From the NCBI RefSeq assembly GCF_001938565.1, contig NZ_MSYM01000013.1, positions 497,496 through 561,495 of the forward strand: a stretch of DNA of 64,000 bases, in the 5' to 3' direction. The notes under the pieces are model-generated. The model searched no databases and was not told the origin of the DNA. It saw only the letters and a program-made list of their open reading frames with translations. The stretch is from Rhodoferax antarcticus ANT.BR. GTDB lineage: Bacteria > Pseudomonadota > Gammaproteobacteria > Burkholderiales > Burkholderiaceae_C. The translations under genes were made by a program, and so were the position numbers. Shown piece by piece: positions 16,498-24,975 of this stretch; the first letter of the stretch is position 1; the number at the start of each line of letters is the position of its first letter.

Positions 16498-17334
16498 TCA
16501 GGCAATGGCAGGTGTACCACACAACGCGGCCAGCTCGGTATCGGTAAAGCCAGCAGCCCGCCGTGCGGCTAAGTTAAATGGCCCCTTGAGCACCGGTGCC
16601 GAGTGTTTTCGGGCCAGCTCGGCGTAGGTGCTGACCGGGTCCAGGCCGCGCTGGCTGCACACGGCCGCGTACCAGCGGTTGCCGGTGGCCACGTGGCCAA
16701 TTTCGTCACGCAGGATGATGTCGAGAATGGCCGCACCGGATTTGTCGCCTATTGAGATCAGTTTGGTCCGAATGGCCGGGGTGGCGTCCAACCCGCGTGC
16801 CTCCAGGGTGCGCGGCACCAGCGCCAAACGCGCCAGCAAGTCAGCTTGGGTTCGAAAAGCCATGTCCCACAAGCCATCGTGCGCGGGAAAGTCGCCGTAG
16901 GCGTGGCCTAGGGTGTGCAGGTGGTCTTGCAGCAGCTGAAAGTGCAAGGCTTCTTCTACCGCCACTTGCCACCAGTCGCGGTAATACGCCTGCGGCATAT
17001 CAGCAAAGCGCCAGACAGCATCCAGCGCCAGGTTGATGGCGTTCGCCTCGATATGGGTCAACGCATGGATCAGGCTGGCATGGCCCTGAGTCGTGCCAAC
17101 TGAGCGGTGCTTGAGCGCGGCGGGCTGCACCAGCGTGGGGCGCTTGGGCCGACCGGGAACGCCCGCGGGCTCAACCAACCTCTGGGCCGGGTCAACCTCC
17201 AGACCGTTGGCGGGAAGTGCCCTGACAGCTTCAGCCTTTTGCTGCGTGTTACCCAGCAACAGCAGTTGCAGTGCATGTACGCGCAAAGATGTCTGTGTGG
17301 CGTCTTGCGGGTTGTTGGGGTGGGTGGATGTCAT
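16498..17334 (-). CDS. DUF455 ferritin-like domain protein
   Basis: This is a predicted ferritin-like diiron protein of 278 residues. Metal-ligand-type helices are visible as HIEANAINLALD, VEEALHFQLLQDHLHTLG and RDEIGHVATGNRWY, the pattern of DUF455. Members are sometimes found near tRNA-modifying or stress genes; the biochemical role is unknown. The ATG at 17332-17334 is chosen over an upstream TTG because the extra residues are not family-like. The start is 54 bp from the divergent carbonic-anhydrase-like gene. Confidence 0.8.
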   Translation of the reverse strand: MTSTHPNNPQDATQTSLRVHALQLLLLGNTQQKAEAVRALPANGLEVDPAQRLVEPAGVPGRPKRPTLVQPAALKHRSVGTTQGHASLIHALTHIEANAINLALDAVWRFADMPQAYYRDWWQVAVEEALHFQLLQDHLHTLGHAYGDFPAHDGLWDMAFRTQADLLARLALVPRTLEARGLDATPAIRTKLISIGDKSGAAILDIILRDEIGHVATGNRWYAAVCSQRGLDPVSTYAELARKHSAPVLKGPFNLAARRAAGFTDTELAALCGTPAIA

Positions 17335-17387
17335 GGCGGGCGTGTCAATCCCTACAATTCTAGGCAACTTGAACTCAGAAAATCATC

Positions 17388-17912
17388 ATGGCAATCTATG
17401 AAATGGACGGCGTCAGCCCCACGGTGGCAGATTCAGCCTGGGTGGCTGACAGCGCCGAGGTGATCGGTGATGTGGTGCTGGGCGCTGAGGTGGGCATCTG
17501 GTTTGGCGTGGTGGCGCGCGGCGACACAGCGCAGATTCGCATTGGCGCGCGCACCAATATTCAGGATCTGAGCGTGCTGCACGCCGACGTCGGCATGCCT
17601 TTGAGCATTGGTGCGGGCGTTACGGTGGGTCACAAGGCCATGTTGCACGGCTGCACTGTGGGTGACGACAGCCTGATTGGCATCGGTGCGGTGGTGCTTA
17701 ACGGTGCCAAGATCGGCAAGGGTTGTCTGGTGGGTGCTGGCGCGCTAGTCACAGAAGGCAAAGAGTTTGCGGATGGCACGATGATCATCGGCAGCCCGGC
17801 AAGAGTGGTGCGCAGCCTCACGCCCGAGCAATTGCAGGGCTTGCGCCAGAGCGCAGATCACTATGTGGCCAATGCGCAGCGTGCTAAAGCGACGCTGCAC
17901 AAAATAGCCTGA
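17388..17912 (+). CDS. gamma-carbonic anhydrase family hexapeptide-repeat protein
   Basis: The 174-residue protein is a left-handed beta-helix of the gamma-carbonic anhydrase/PaaY/YrdA type. Hexapeptide repeats run through residues 10-130. The zinc ligands are represented by [16 protein letters not shown] and neighbours, and the C-terminal helix follows [10 protein letters not shown]. Many members are not active carbonic anhydrases in vivo, so hydration of CO2 is only a possibility. It precedes hslO by 18 bases, so the two may be co-transcribed. Confidence 0.87.
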   Translation: MAIYEMDGVSPTVADSAWVADSAEVIGDVVLGAEVGIWFGVVARGDTAQIRIGARTNIQDLSVLHADVGMPLSIGAGVTVGHKAMLHGCTVGDDSLIGIGAVVLNGAKIGKGCLVGAGALVTEGKEFADGTMIIGSPARVVRSLTPEQLQGLRQSADHYVANAQRAKATLHKIA

Positions 17913-17930
17913 ACCAACGGGGAACTTGAC

Positions 17931-18917
17931 TTGTCAGAAATCCACAAATTCCTCTTCGACGGCCTGCCGGTACGCGGCGTGCTGGTGCGCCTGACCGACG
18001 CCTGGCGCGAAGTTCTGAGCCGCCGTGCGGCCAACACCACCCAGGGCGCCTACCCCGAGCCGCTGCAAAATTTGCTGGGTGAAATGACCGCTGCGGCGGT
18101 GCTGATGCAGTCCAACATCAAGTTTGACGGGGCGCTGGTGCTGCAGATTTTTGGCGATGGGCCGGTCAAGCTGGCGGTGGTGGAAGTGCAACCTGGCTAT
18201 GGCCTACGCGCCACCGCCACCCTGAATGGCACGCTGAATGATGCCGCCACCCTGAGCCAGATGGTCAACGTCGGCAACGAAGGCCGCTGCGCCATCACCC
18301 TGGATCCGCAAAACCGACAGCCCGGCCAGCAGCCGTATCAGGGCGTTGTGCCGCTCTTTGGCGACCAGCGCGAAAAGCTGGAAAAGTTCAGCGACGTGCT
18401 GCAGCACTACATGCTGCAAAGCGAGCAGCTCGACACCACATTGGTGCTGGCCGCGAATGAGCAGGTCGCTTGCGGGCTGCTGATCCAACGCCTGCCGATG
18501 CAAGGCGCTGGCAATCTGGACGGTGGCTCGGCCTACGCGCATGAGGACGAGATTGGTCGCAACGAAGACTACAAGCGCATTGCCATGCTGGCATCGAGCC
18601 TGAAGCGCGAGGAACTGCTGGGCCTGGATGCCGACAGCATCCTGCACCGCCTGTTCTGGGACGAAAATGTGCTGCGTTTTGCGCCACTGCAGGGCGATAA
18701 CGGCCCGCATTTTTCATGCACCTGCAGCCGCGAGCGCGTGACCCGCATGCTGGTGAGCTTGGGTGTGGAAGAGGCACAAAGCATTCTGCTGGAGCGCCCG
18801 GACATTGAGGTGGGTTGTGATTTTTGCGGCAAACAGTACCGGTTCGATGCGGTGGATGTGGCGCAAATTTTTCGCCAGCCAGACCAGCTCCCACCCGTTC
18901 CCGGGGCAGTACATTAA
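17931..18917 (+). CDS. hslO: redox-regulated chaperone Hsp33
   Basis: Hsp33 is a cytoplasmic holdase switched on by oxidation of a zinc centre. The zinc-binding CxCS...CxxC is complete near the C-terminus: FSCTCSRERV (about residues 260-270) and GCDFCGKQYRF (about residues 295-305). The N-terminal domain begins IHKFLFDGLPVRGVLVRL. The start is a TTG at 17931, directly preceded by GGGGAA. Length (328) is at the upper end for the family. A dimeric holdase role is known for the family. Confidence 0.92.
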   Translation: MSEIHKFLFDGLPVRGVLVRLTDAWREVLSRRAANTTQGAYPEPLQNLLGEMTAAAVLMQSNIKFDGALVLQIFGDGPVKLAVVEVQPGYGLRATATLNGTLNDAATLSQMVNVGNEGRCAITLDPQNRQPGQQPYQGVVPLFGDQREKLEKFSDVLQHYMLQSEQLDTTLVLAANEQVACGLLIQRLPMQGAGNLDGGSAYAHEDEIGRNEDYKRIAMLASSLKREELLGLDADSILHRLFWDENVLRFAPLQGDNGPHFSCTCSRERVTRMLVSLGVEEAQSILLERPDIEVGCDFCGKQYRFDAVDVAQIFRQPDQLPPVPGAVH

Positions 18918-18943
18918 ATTTGGGGACGCAATCGGATGAGGGC

Positions 18944-19267
18944 CTACAGCAACCGGTCGTCGCGGTTCAGGGCGTCGTCCAGGCGGGCCAGCAAGGCGCC
19001 GAGTTTTTCCGAAGGCTCGCCAGGCAGGCTTGGCCCGGCAGCAGCAGCAGGCTGGGCTTGAGGTTTGCCCTGGTCGCTCAAATCAAACGCTAAGTTCAGT
19101 GCGGCCAGCACCGCAATGCGGTCACGGGCACGCACCTTGCCGCCTTCGCGAATCTTGCACATGGCGGTATCGACCCGCTCCACGGCGTCCAGCAGCCGGG
19201 CGTCGCCGCCGTCAGGGCAGCCCAGCAGATAGCTTTGACCCATGATTTGCACTTCAAGCTGCTTCAT
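18944..19267 (-). CDS. zapA: cell division protein ZapA
   Basis: ZapA is a small protein that binds FtsZ and bundles protofilaments at the Z-ring. The 107-residue protein starts MKQLEVQIMGQSYLLGCPDG, the family beta-hairpin head, followed by the long coiled-coil helix. Its start overlaps the stop of the upstream zapB-like gene by 4 bases, a normal pair in betaproteobacteria. The C-terminus has a Pro/Ala-rich insert (QAQPAAAAGPSLPG). Confidence 0.88.
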   Translation of the reverse strand: MKQLEVQIMGQSYLLGCPDGGDARLLDAVERVDTAMCKIREGGKVRARDRIAVLAALNLAFDLSDQGKPQAQPAAAAGPSLPGEPSEKLGALLARLDDALNRDDRLL

Positions 19268-19521
19268 GCATCACCCCGCGAAGAGACCGTTTTGAAAGCG
19301 GGTTTGACGCTGCTGGTGCCAGGCTCACCGGGCAGTCGCTCCAGCAGGGCATCTACCCGAGCCCGCGCCGCGCCCAGGCGGCTTTTGAGCGAATCGCGCT
19401 CTTGGGTGAGGGCATCCGTTTGCTGGTTGAGCAGCGTGTTGGTGCGCATGAGCTCTTCATAGCGCACCAGCAGGCGCTCAACACGCTCGGCGATCTGGTC
19501 GATTTGTAAGGAGTCCGGCAT
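19264..19521 (-). CDS. ZapB-like coiled-coil protein (TIGR02449/DUF904 type)
   Basis: The 85-residue helical protein (IDQIAERVERLLVRYEEL, NTLLNQQTDALTQERDSL, ARARVDALLERLPG) matches the small coiled-coil proteins placed directly before zapA in betaproteobacteria. It is probably a Z-ring-associated factor. The start at 19521 (MPDSLQID) is selected by family similarity; the longer frame is not conserved. It lies only 49 bp after bluB on the same strand. Confidence 0.8.
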   Translation of the reverse strand: MPDSLQIDQIAERVERLLVRYEELMRTNTLLNQQTDALTQERDSLKSRLGAARARVDALLERLPGEPGTSSVKPAFKTVSSRGDA

Positions 19522-19570
19522 AGATCGGCATTGTAGGGTTGGAAGAACCTGACCGGGCCAGAGTCGCCCT

Positions 19571-20353
19571 TCAAGTACCGACGGCGGCGGTCGGCAATGT
19601 GGCTCTGACGCCGCATTCCACCGCCGCAGCCGCATCGCGCTGCAGGTGTCCCACCAGCGGCTGCTGATCGTCGCGCTGGCCCCAGGTGTCGAAGTACAGC
19701 AAGTCCTGAATCGGCATGCGTGGCAACCAGCCAGCGGTTTCCAGCTCTGGCTTGTCTTTGAAATGGCTGACATAGCCCACGCACAGGTAGGCGATCGGTG
19801 TGATGTGCTCAGGGATACTCAGCGCATTCTGCAGCGCCGCCTCGTTGAAAATGCTGACCCAGCCCACGCCCAGGCCTTCAGCACGCGCGGCCAGCCACAG
19901 GTTTTGCACCGCACACACGCTGCTGTAAAGGTCCATGGTTTTGATGTGGGTGCGCCCGATCACCACTGGCCCGGTGCGCGAGCGGTCACAGGTGATGACG
20001 ATGCCCACCGGCGACTCCACAATGCCTTCAAGCTTTAGCGTCTTGTAGGTGGCGCGTTGGTCGCCCTCAAACATTTCTGCCGCCTGTGCATGCGCCACAG
20101 CAAAGGCGTCATGCACCCGGTGTTTGACGGCATCGGACTTCACCACCAAAAAATTCCACGGCTGCATGAAGCCCACCGACGGCGCATGGTGGGCGGCAGT
20201 GAGCAAGCGGCTCAGTACCTCGTCGGGTATAGGTTTGGGCAAAAACTGGCCCCGCACATCGCGGCGCATAAAAATGGCCTGGTAAACCGCGTCGCGGGCT
20301 TCGCTGGTGAAGGCGTGTGGGTCTTGGGCAACTGATGCTGGCATTGATTTCAT
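19571..20353 (-). CDS. bluB: 5,6-dimethylbenzimidazole synthase BluB
   Basis: BluB is a flavin-destroying nitroreductase-fold enzyme that makes dimethylbenzimidazole, the lower ligand of cobalamin, from FMNH2 and O2. The 260-residue protein has AIFMRRDVRGQF, HHAPSVGFMQPWNF and the C-terminal YLCVGYVSHF, typical of BluB. The ATG at 20353 is chosen because the longer frame runs backwards through a cobalamin riboswitch. It is therefore predicted to be repressed by adenosylcobalamin. It works with CobT, encoded at 45912, which uses its product. Confidence 0.92.
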   Translation of the reverse strand: MKSMPASVAQDPHAFTSEARDAVYQAIFMRRDVRGQFLPKPIPDEVLSRLLTAAHHAPSVGFMQPWNFLVVKSDAVKHRVHDAFAVAHAQAAEMFEGDQRATYKTLKLEGIVESPVGIVITCDRSRTGPVVIGRTHIKTMDLYSSVCAVQNLWLAARAEGLGVGWVSIFNEAALQNALSIPEHITPIAYLCVGYVSHFKDKPELETAGWLPRMPIQDLLYFDTWGQRDDQQPLVGHLQRDAAAAVECGVRATLPTAAVGT

Positions 20354-20411
20354 GACATTCCCCTGTCTGGTTGAAACATATGGCGCTGCCTGGCCGTGCA
20401 GCGTGTGATGT

Positions 20412-20575
20412 TTCAGGCCGGTCTTCTGACTTGGAGTCGCTTGAATCCTGCGCCTTCCCAGCTTGCGCCAGTGGCATACACATGGTTCATCATCCTTACA
20501 GCGTTGGGCACGTGGCGGACTTGCACCGCCTTCCCGATTCTCCCGAAACCTGGCGGTCACGGGCACCTGAAGGCG
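20412..20575 (-). ncRNA. cobalamin riboswitch upstream of bluB
   Basis: On the minus strand the segment reads GAAGGCGGTGCAAGTCCGCC, then ATGCCACTGGCGCAAG, GGGAAGGC and GTCAGAAGACCGGCCTG in the order of the B12-riboswitch core (RF00174 type). It lies ~60 bp before the bluB start. Regulation by adenosylcobalamin is expected from the family; whether it acts on transcription or translation cannot be read from the sequence. Confidence 0.9.
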
Positions 20576-20612
20576 GCGATGATAGCCGAGCACAACGTTA
20601 GAATTCTTCGCG

Positions 20613-20820
20613 TTGGTGCTCGCGCTGTGGTTCACACATCGCAGTTCAACGGGAAGCAGGAGGGTGAGCCATGCAAGGCGAACCTAACCTGCGCTGCCCC
20701 CGCAACGGTAAGTGGACGAACCCTTTTGGGTTCCGCTGCCATCAAGACCACTGAATGTTTCAAACACATTTGGGAAGGTGATGGCGGTTTGCTCCATCAG
20801 CCCGGATACCGGCCAACGCG
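20613..20820 (+). ncRNA. cobalamin riboswitch upstream of btuB and the cob cluster
   Basis: On the plus strand the B12-box elements appear in order: GGTGCTCGCGCTGTGG, CAACGGGAAGCAGG, GCTGCCCCCGCAACGGTAAG, TGGGAAGGTGATGG and CAGCCCGGATACCGGCC. The ATG of btuB lies about 90 bp downstream, after a T-rich stretch (20889-20905). It is oriented away from the bluB riboswitch; the two cores are under 40 bp apart. Confidence 0.92.
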
Positions 20821-20909
20821 GTGGTTGCACGCACTTAAAAAGTGTGCAGCCGTGACGCTCAAGCACTGTCGGGGACGATGGTGAGGGCTTTTTTTTGGCT
20901 TTTTCAACC

Positions 20910-22877
20910 ATGACTTCTTTTGTTTTTTCCGTGTGCCACCGCGCACCTGTGCGCTTGTGCGCGTCTGCGCTGGCTGTTTTTGCGACTTTTCCGGTTTTGG
21001 CCCAGGGCCAGGCCGCAGGCACGCTGGGGGAAGTGGTGGTGACGGCGACGCGATTCCCGGTGTCTGCCGATGTTCTTCCGTTTGGTGTAAGCGTCATCAC
21101 CCAGGCAGATATTCAGCGGACAGGGGCGACCACCGTGAACGATGCACTCGTCAAATTGTTGGGCGTTCCAGGACGGACGGATTTATACGGTAGTGGCGAT
21201 TACGGTTTGGACTTGCGTGGCTTTGGTACGACTGCAAGCAGCAACCAGGTCGTTGTACTGGATGGCATCAGACTCAACGAGTCGGATTTGAGTGGCGCTC
21301 GGTTGTCGGGCATTGCAATTGACTCCATCGAAAAAATTGAGGTGATACGCGGTAGCGGCGCGGTGTTGTACGGCGAAGGTGCGACTGGGGGCGTGATTGT
21401 GATCACGACGAAGGCTGGTGCTGGATCAGAACGCAGCAACCAAGCCAACCTGTACACCGCGGTAGGCACTTACGGTCTGCGTGAATTTCGAGCTGGTGCC
21501 ACGCTGGCAACTGGTGGTTTTTCGCTCGACGTTTCCGGTAACCAGCGTGATACGGACAATCACCGCGACAACTTCAAGTCCTCGGCAGACGGTAGTGCCG
21601 CGACAGCTCAGTGGAGCAACGACTGGCTGCGCCTTGGGGCGAGCTACGCGCATGACACGCTTGACGCTGGCCTGCCTGGCCCTCTTTCAGCGGCGGATTA
21701 CCAGGCAAACCCAGTTCAAACTAAATACTCAAACAATCATGGCAATATCGTCAACACGCGCAAGACCGTGTTTGCACAAGCTGATGTGGGTGCTTGGCAG
21801 CTCGCTCTGGATGTGGGACAGCGCAGCAAGTCACTTGATAGCATGTACAGCGGAAGCGCTTCTGGCTATGACGTCGATGCCAATACGCTGGCTGTGCGCG
21901 CCAAACACGAATCCACTTGGGGTTCAGCACGCAACGCAATCACATTTGGTCGAGATCAAACCGATTGGAAAAAAAATCAACCTGCAGGGGTTTCTGAGCA
22001 AAAGTCTCATGGCCTGTATGCTCAGGACGATCTGACTCTGGCTGGCGGTACGCGTGTTTCGGTTGGCTACCGTTCGGAAAATATTTCGCAGACCGATGAT
22101 CGTGGTAGCGGAGTGGACACTGACCAGCGACAAACCGCCTGGGAGTTGGGTCTGACTCAGTCATTGTCAAAAACATGGTCTGTATTTGGCCGAATTGGTA
22201 CCAGCTTCCGACTGGCCAATATGGATGAGCTATACCCCTTATACGCTCTGCCTGGTGCTGTGCTGCAACCGCAAACATCACGTGATTTTGAGATGGGTAG
22301 CCGCTGGACCTACGAAGCTGGCCGAGTGGAGTTGCGCTATTACCGCTACAAATTGAACAACGAGCTGGGGTATGACCCGACCGTGGCCAACGCCAATTCA
22401 TGGAATGGATTGGGCGCCAATGTCAATTTCGACCCCACGTTGCGTCAGGGGTTTGAACTGGAGACGCACTATAGCCTGAGCAAAACGTTAGCTCTGCAGG
22501 GCAATCTGGGCATCCGTGAAGCCAAGTTCACCGAAGGTGCCCACAATGGCAAGACGGTGCCGCTGGTGGCTGGTACCACAGTGGCGGTCCGTGCCAACTG
22601 GCAGCCCTTGCCTGCTCATTCAGTCAATGCGGGCGTGGTCTGGGTGTCGGATCAACACGTGGATTTCAACAATACCTGCAAGGTGCCTGCCTATGCGACG
22701 GCCGATGCGCGCTACGCCTACCAGATGGGCAATGTGGAGCTGTCGTTGGGAATCAGCAATTTGTTTGATAAAAAGTATTTCACCCTTGCATATGATTGCG
22801 CCTCTGGTGGGGGTGCCACTAGCATTTATCCAGAAGCCGGCAGGGCGTTTGCCGGGGCTTTGCGTGTCAAGTTCTGA
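20910..22877 (+). CDS. btuB: TonB-dependent vitamin B12 outer-membrane receptor BtuB
   Basis: This is an outer-membrane beta-barrel importing corrinoids with TonB energy. After a signal peptide ending near FPVLAQ come a TonB-box-like LGEVVVTATRF, a plug domain (SVITQADIQRTGATTVNDAL to VIVITTKAG) and a 22-strand-type barrel ending in the C-terminal aromatic AGALRVKF. Length (655) is normal. The ATG at 20910 is preferred to an in-frame TTG at 20895. The cobalamin riboswitch just upstream makes the B12 assignment strong. The gene overlaps cobB by one base, which starts the long same-strand cluster. Confidence 0.9.
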   Translation: MTSFVFSVCHRAPVRLCASALAVFATFPVLAQGQAAGTLGEVVVTATRFPVSADVLPFGVSVITQADIQRTGATTVNDALVKLLGVPGRTDLYGSGDYGLDLRGFGTTASSNQVVVLDGIRLNESDLSGARLSGIAIDSIEKIEVIRGSGAVLYGEGATGGVIVITTKAGAGSERSNQANLYTAVGTYGLREFRAGATLATGGFSLDVSGNQRDTDNHRDNFKSSADGSAATAQWSNDWLRLGASYAHDTLDAGLPGPLSAADYQANPVQTKYSNNHGNIVNTRKTVFAQADVGAWQLALDVGQRSKSLDSMYSGSASGYDVDANTLAVRAKHESTWGSARNAITFGRDQTDWKKNQPAGVSEQKSHGLYAQDDLTLAGGTRVSVGYRSENISQTDDRGSGVDTDQRQTAWELGLTQSLSKTWSVFGRIGTSFRLANMDELYPLYALPGAVLQPQTSRDFEMGSRWTYEAGRVELRYYRYKLNNELGYDPTVANANSWNGLGANVNFDPTLRQGFELETHYSLSKTLALQGNLGIREAKFTEGAHNGKTVPLVAGTTVAVRANWQPLPAHSVNAGVVWVSDQHVDFNNTCKVPAYATADARYAYQMGNVELSLGISNLFDKKYFTLAYDCASGGGATSIYPEAGRAFAGALRVKF

Positions 22878-24337
22878 TGCGCTGGCTTGAATCAGAACCA
22901 TTGACCACCATGACCACCTGCCCCGCCATCCTCGTTGCCGCCCCGGCCTCTGGCCAGGGCAAGACCACCGTGGTGTCTGCCTTGGCGCGGCTGCACACAC
23001 GCATCGGCAGAAAAGTGCGGGTGTTCAAATGCGGGCCAGATTTTCTGGACCCGTACTGGCATGCGTTGGCCAGCGGTGCGCCGGTGTATCAGCTGGATCT
23101 ATGGATGAATGGCGAGGCCGATTGCCGTGCCCGCCTAGCCGCAGCGGCACGTGAGGCGGACCTGATCATTGTGGAAGGGGTTATGGGCCTGTTTGACGGC
23201 ACGCCTAGTGCGGCTGATCTGGCGCAGCGCTTTGGCTTGCCGGTGATGGCAGTGATCAATACCGGTTCGATGGCAGGCACCTTTGGTGCGTTGGCCTTTG
23301 GGCTGCAGAACTACCGCCCAGGGTTGCTCTGGGCTGGGGTGCTGGCCAACTGCGTGGCCAGCGAGCGACATGCAGGCATGCTCAAAAGCAGCGTGCGCGA
23401 GCCTGAACATTGGCTGGGCGCGGTCATGCGCAGCGACGCCTTGACGCTGCCCGAGCGGCATTTGGGCCTGACTGTGGCCAGCGAGGTGGGTGACGCACTG
23501 GCGCGGCTGGATGCAGCAGCAGATGCCCTGCAGGCCACGCCCTTGGGGCAAATGACGCTGTCAGATTTGCAGCGCTGGGCTGTGGACTTTGACGACGCAG
23601 TGGCTATGCCAAAAGGCGAGGTGGCAGCGTGCTCTGCGCAGGTCAAGGAGGAGCCCGCAAAGCGGGCGGGGGACACGCAGCAGAGCACGCTGCCACCTCG
23701 CCGCAGGTCGCTGCACGGCCAAACCATCGCCGTGGCGCGCGATGCCGCGTTCTGTTTTATCTACGACGCCAACCTCGACTGCCTGCGCGATCTGGGTGCG
23801 CAGCTGGTCTTCTTTTCTTCGCTGGCAGACTCTGCGCTGCCGGCCTGTGACGCCGTGTGGCTTCCGGGTGGCTACCCGGAACTGCACGCGTCAACCATCG
23901 CGGCCAACACTGGGATGCGCGACAGTCTGGCGGCGCACATTGCCGTGGGTAAACCGGTGTGGGCCGAGTGCGGCGGCATGATGGCGCTGTTTGACATGCT
24001 GATCACGTCCGACGGTGAACGCTTCGCCCAGTGGGGCCTGTTGCCCGGTATCGTCACCATGGGTAAACGTCTTGCGGCGCTGGGCCCGCAGCAGCTCAGC
24101 TTGGCCAGCGGCACGTTGCGCGGCCACACCTTTCATTACTCCACCACCAATTCCCCGCTGCAGCCGGTGGCGCGCACCGCGCGCCCGGACACGGATCCGA
24201 TGCCCGACGCGGGCGAAGCGCTGTGGCAACAGGGCAGTGTGCGCGCCAGTTACTTCCATGCCTGGTTTGCGTCGTGCCCAAAAGCGGTGGTAGAGCTGTT
24301 TACGCGACCCACTCCCACGCAGGCACAAGGCTTATGA
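22877..24337 (+). CDS. cobB: cobyrinic acid a,c-diamide synthase (CobB/CbiA)
   Basis: This ATP- and glutamine-dependent enzyme amidates the a and c carboxylates of cobyrinic (or hydrogenobyrinic) acid. The N-terminal dethiobiotin-synthetase-like domain has Walker A APASGQGKTTV, IVEGVMGLFDG and related motifs. The C-terminal class I glutaminase has the nucleophile Cys in WAECGGMMAL (about residue 365) and HTFHYS. The start overlaps the btuB stop (TGATG); an ATG at 22910 is an alternative. Between the domains (23615-23702) lies an in-frame palindromic insertion that adds about 29 residues. The stop overlaps cobU (ATGA). Confidence 0.92.
   Translation: MRWLESEPLTTMTTCPAILVAAPASGQGKTTVVSALARLHTRIGRKVRVFKCGPDFLDPYWHALASGAPVYQLDLWMNGEADCRARLAAAAREADLIIVEGVMGLFDGTPSAADLAQRFGLPVMAVINTGSMAGTFGALAFGLQNYRPGLLWAGVLANCVASERHAGMLKSSVREPEHWLGAVMRSDALTLPERHLGLTVASEVGDALARLDAAADALQATPLGQMTLSDLQRWAVDFDDAVAMPKGEVAACSAQVKEEPAKRAGDTQQSTLPPRRRSLHGQTIAVARDAAFCFIYDANLDCLRDLGAQLVFFSSLADSALPACDAVWLPGGYPELHASTIAANTGMRDSLAAHIAVGKPVWAECGGMMALFDMLITSDGERFAQWGLLPGIVTMGKRLAALGPQQLSLASGTLRGHTFHYSTTNSPLQPVARTARPDTDPMPDAGEALWQQGSVRASYFHAWFASCPKAVVELFTRPTPTQAQGL
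23615..23702. repeat. 88-bp nested palindromic element inside cobB
   Basis: Two perfect 23-bp inverted arms (23615-23637 and 23680-23702; left arm begins GGCGAGGTGGCAGCGTGCTC) flank an inner GCCCGC-AAA-GCGGGC hairpin at about 23653-23667. The element is translated in frame as a hydrophilic insert between the two domains of CobB. It is unlike the CTAGCCCTTAT family. Confidence 0.85.
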
Positions 24338-24975
24338 ACCCCGTCAACATCGCCCGCAGTGAACTCCTTTTGGGCGGACAGAAAAGCGGTAAGTCACGCC
24401 GCGCCGAGTTGCTGGCGCGCGACTGGTTGGCGCAAAGCGCAGTCCACAAAGCGGTGATGATCGCCACCGCCCAAGCCTGGGACGGCGAGATGCAGCAGCG
24501 CATTACGCGGCATCAGGTGGACCGCGCTGAGCGGGTGCCGGGCATGACCACGGTGGAAGAGCCTTTGCTGCTGGCCGAGTCGATTCAGGCGCACAGCAAC
24601 CCGCAGACACTGATTGTGGTGGACTGCCTGACCCTGTGGCTGACCAACAGCCTGATGCCGTTTGATGTGCAGTCAGGTGCCTACACAGCGGTCGTGGACG
24701 ATGATCCTGATTCCCCCGCAAGTTATATGAAAAAACAGTCTCTAGCCCTTATGCATCAAGCGCGAGAAGCTCTACTTTTGGAAGCAATTCGGCAGACGCC
24801 GGGGCCGCTGGTGCTGGTGGGCAACGAGATTGGTCTGGGCGTGATTCCGATGGGGCGCGAGGTGCGCGCTTTTGTCGACGCGCTGGGCCTGCTCAATCAG
24901 AGTGTGGCCGGTGCCTGCCAACGGGTGACGCTGATGGCCGCCGGGCTGGCGCTGACTTTGAAGGATGTGTCATGA
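24334..24975 (+). CDS. cobU: adenosylcobinamide kinase / adenosylcobinamide-phosphate guanylyltransferase
   Basis: This bifunctional enzyme phosphorylates adenosylcobinamide and then transfers GMP to it for nucleotide-loop assembly. The P-loop GGQKSGKSRRAELLA is at the start, then MIATAQAWDGEM and HQVDRAERVPG (guanylylation-region His-type motif). VVDCLTLWLTN and VLVGNEIGLGVIPMGREVR are characteristic of CobU/CobP. The start ATG at 24334 overlaps the cobB stop. The residues YMKKQSLALMHQAREALLLE come from a dispersed repeat read in frame in the middle of the protein. The stop overlaps btuF by 4 bases. Confidence 0.92.
   Translation: MNPVNIARSELLLGGQKSGKSRRAELLARDWLAQSAVHKAVMIATAQAWDGEMQQRITRHQVDRAERVPGMTTVEEPLLLAESIQAHSNPQTLIVVDCLTLWLTNSLMPFDVQSGAYTAVVDDDPDSPASYMKKQSLALMHQAREALLLEAIRQTPGPLVLVGNEIGLGVIPMGREVRAFVDALGLLNQSVAGACQRVTLMAAGLALTLKDVS
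24727..24784 (+). repeat. CTAGCCCTTAT-family repeat inside cobU
   Basis: Good core copy (GTCTCTAGCCCTTATGCATC, then AAGCGCGAGAAGCTCTAC). It is read as Ser-Leu-Ala-Leu-Met in frame, and the surrounding CobU frame is intact. Confidence 0.85.

Noticed and set aside
18918..18943. 6S RNA gene, sometimes found beside zapA
   Set aside because: Only 26 bp lie between hslO and zapA, too short for the RNA.
19571..20635. A 354-codon start for bluB
   Set aside because: The extra 94 codons run through the cobalamin riboswitch, and BluB similarity begins at the ATG at 20353.
20640..20884. Protein-coding ORF in the plus riboswitch region
   Set aside because: The segment carries ordered B12-riboswitch boxes and no protein family similarity.
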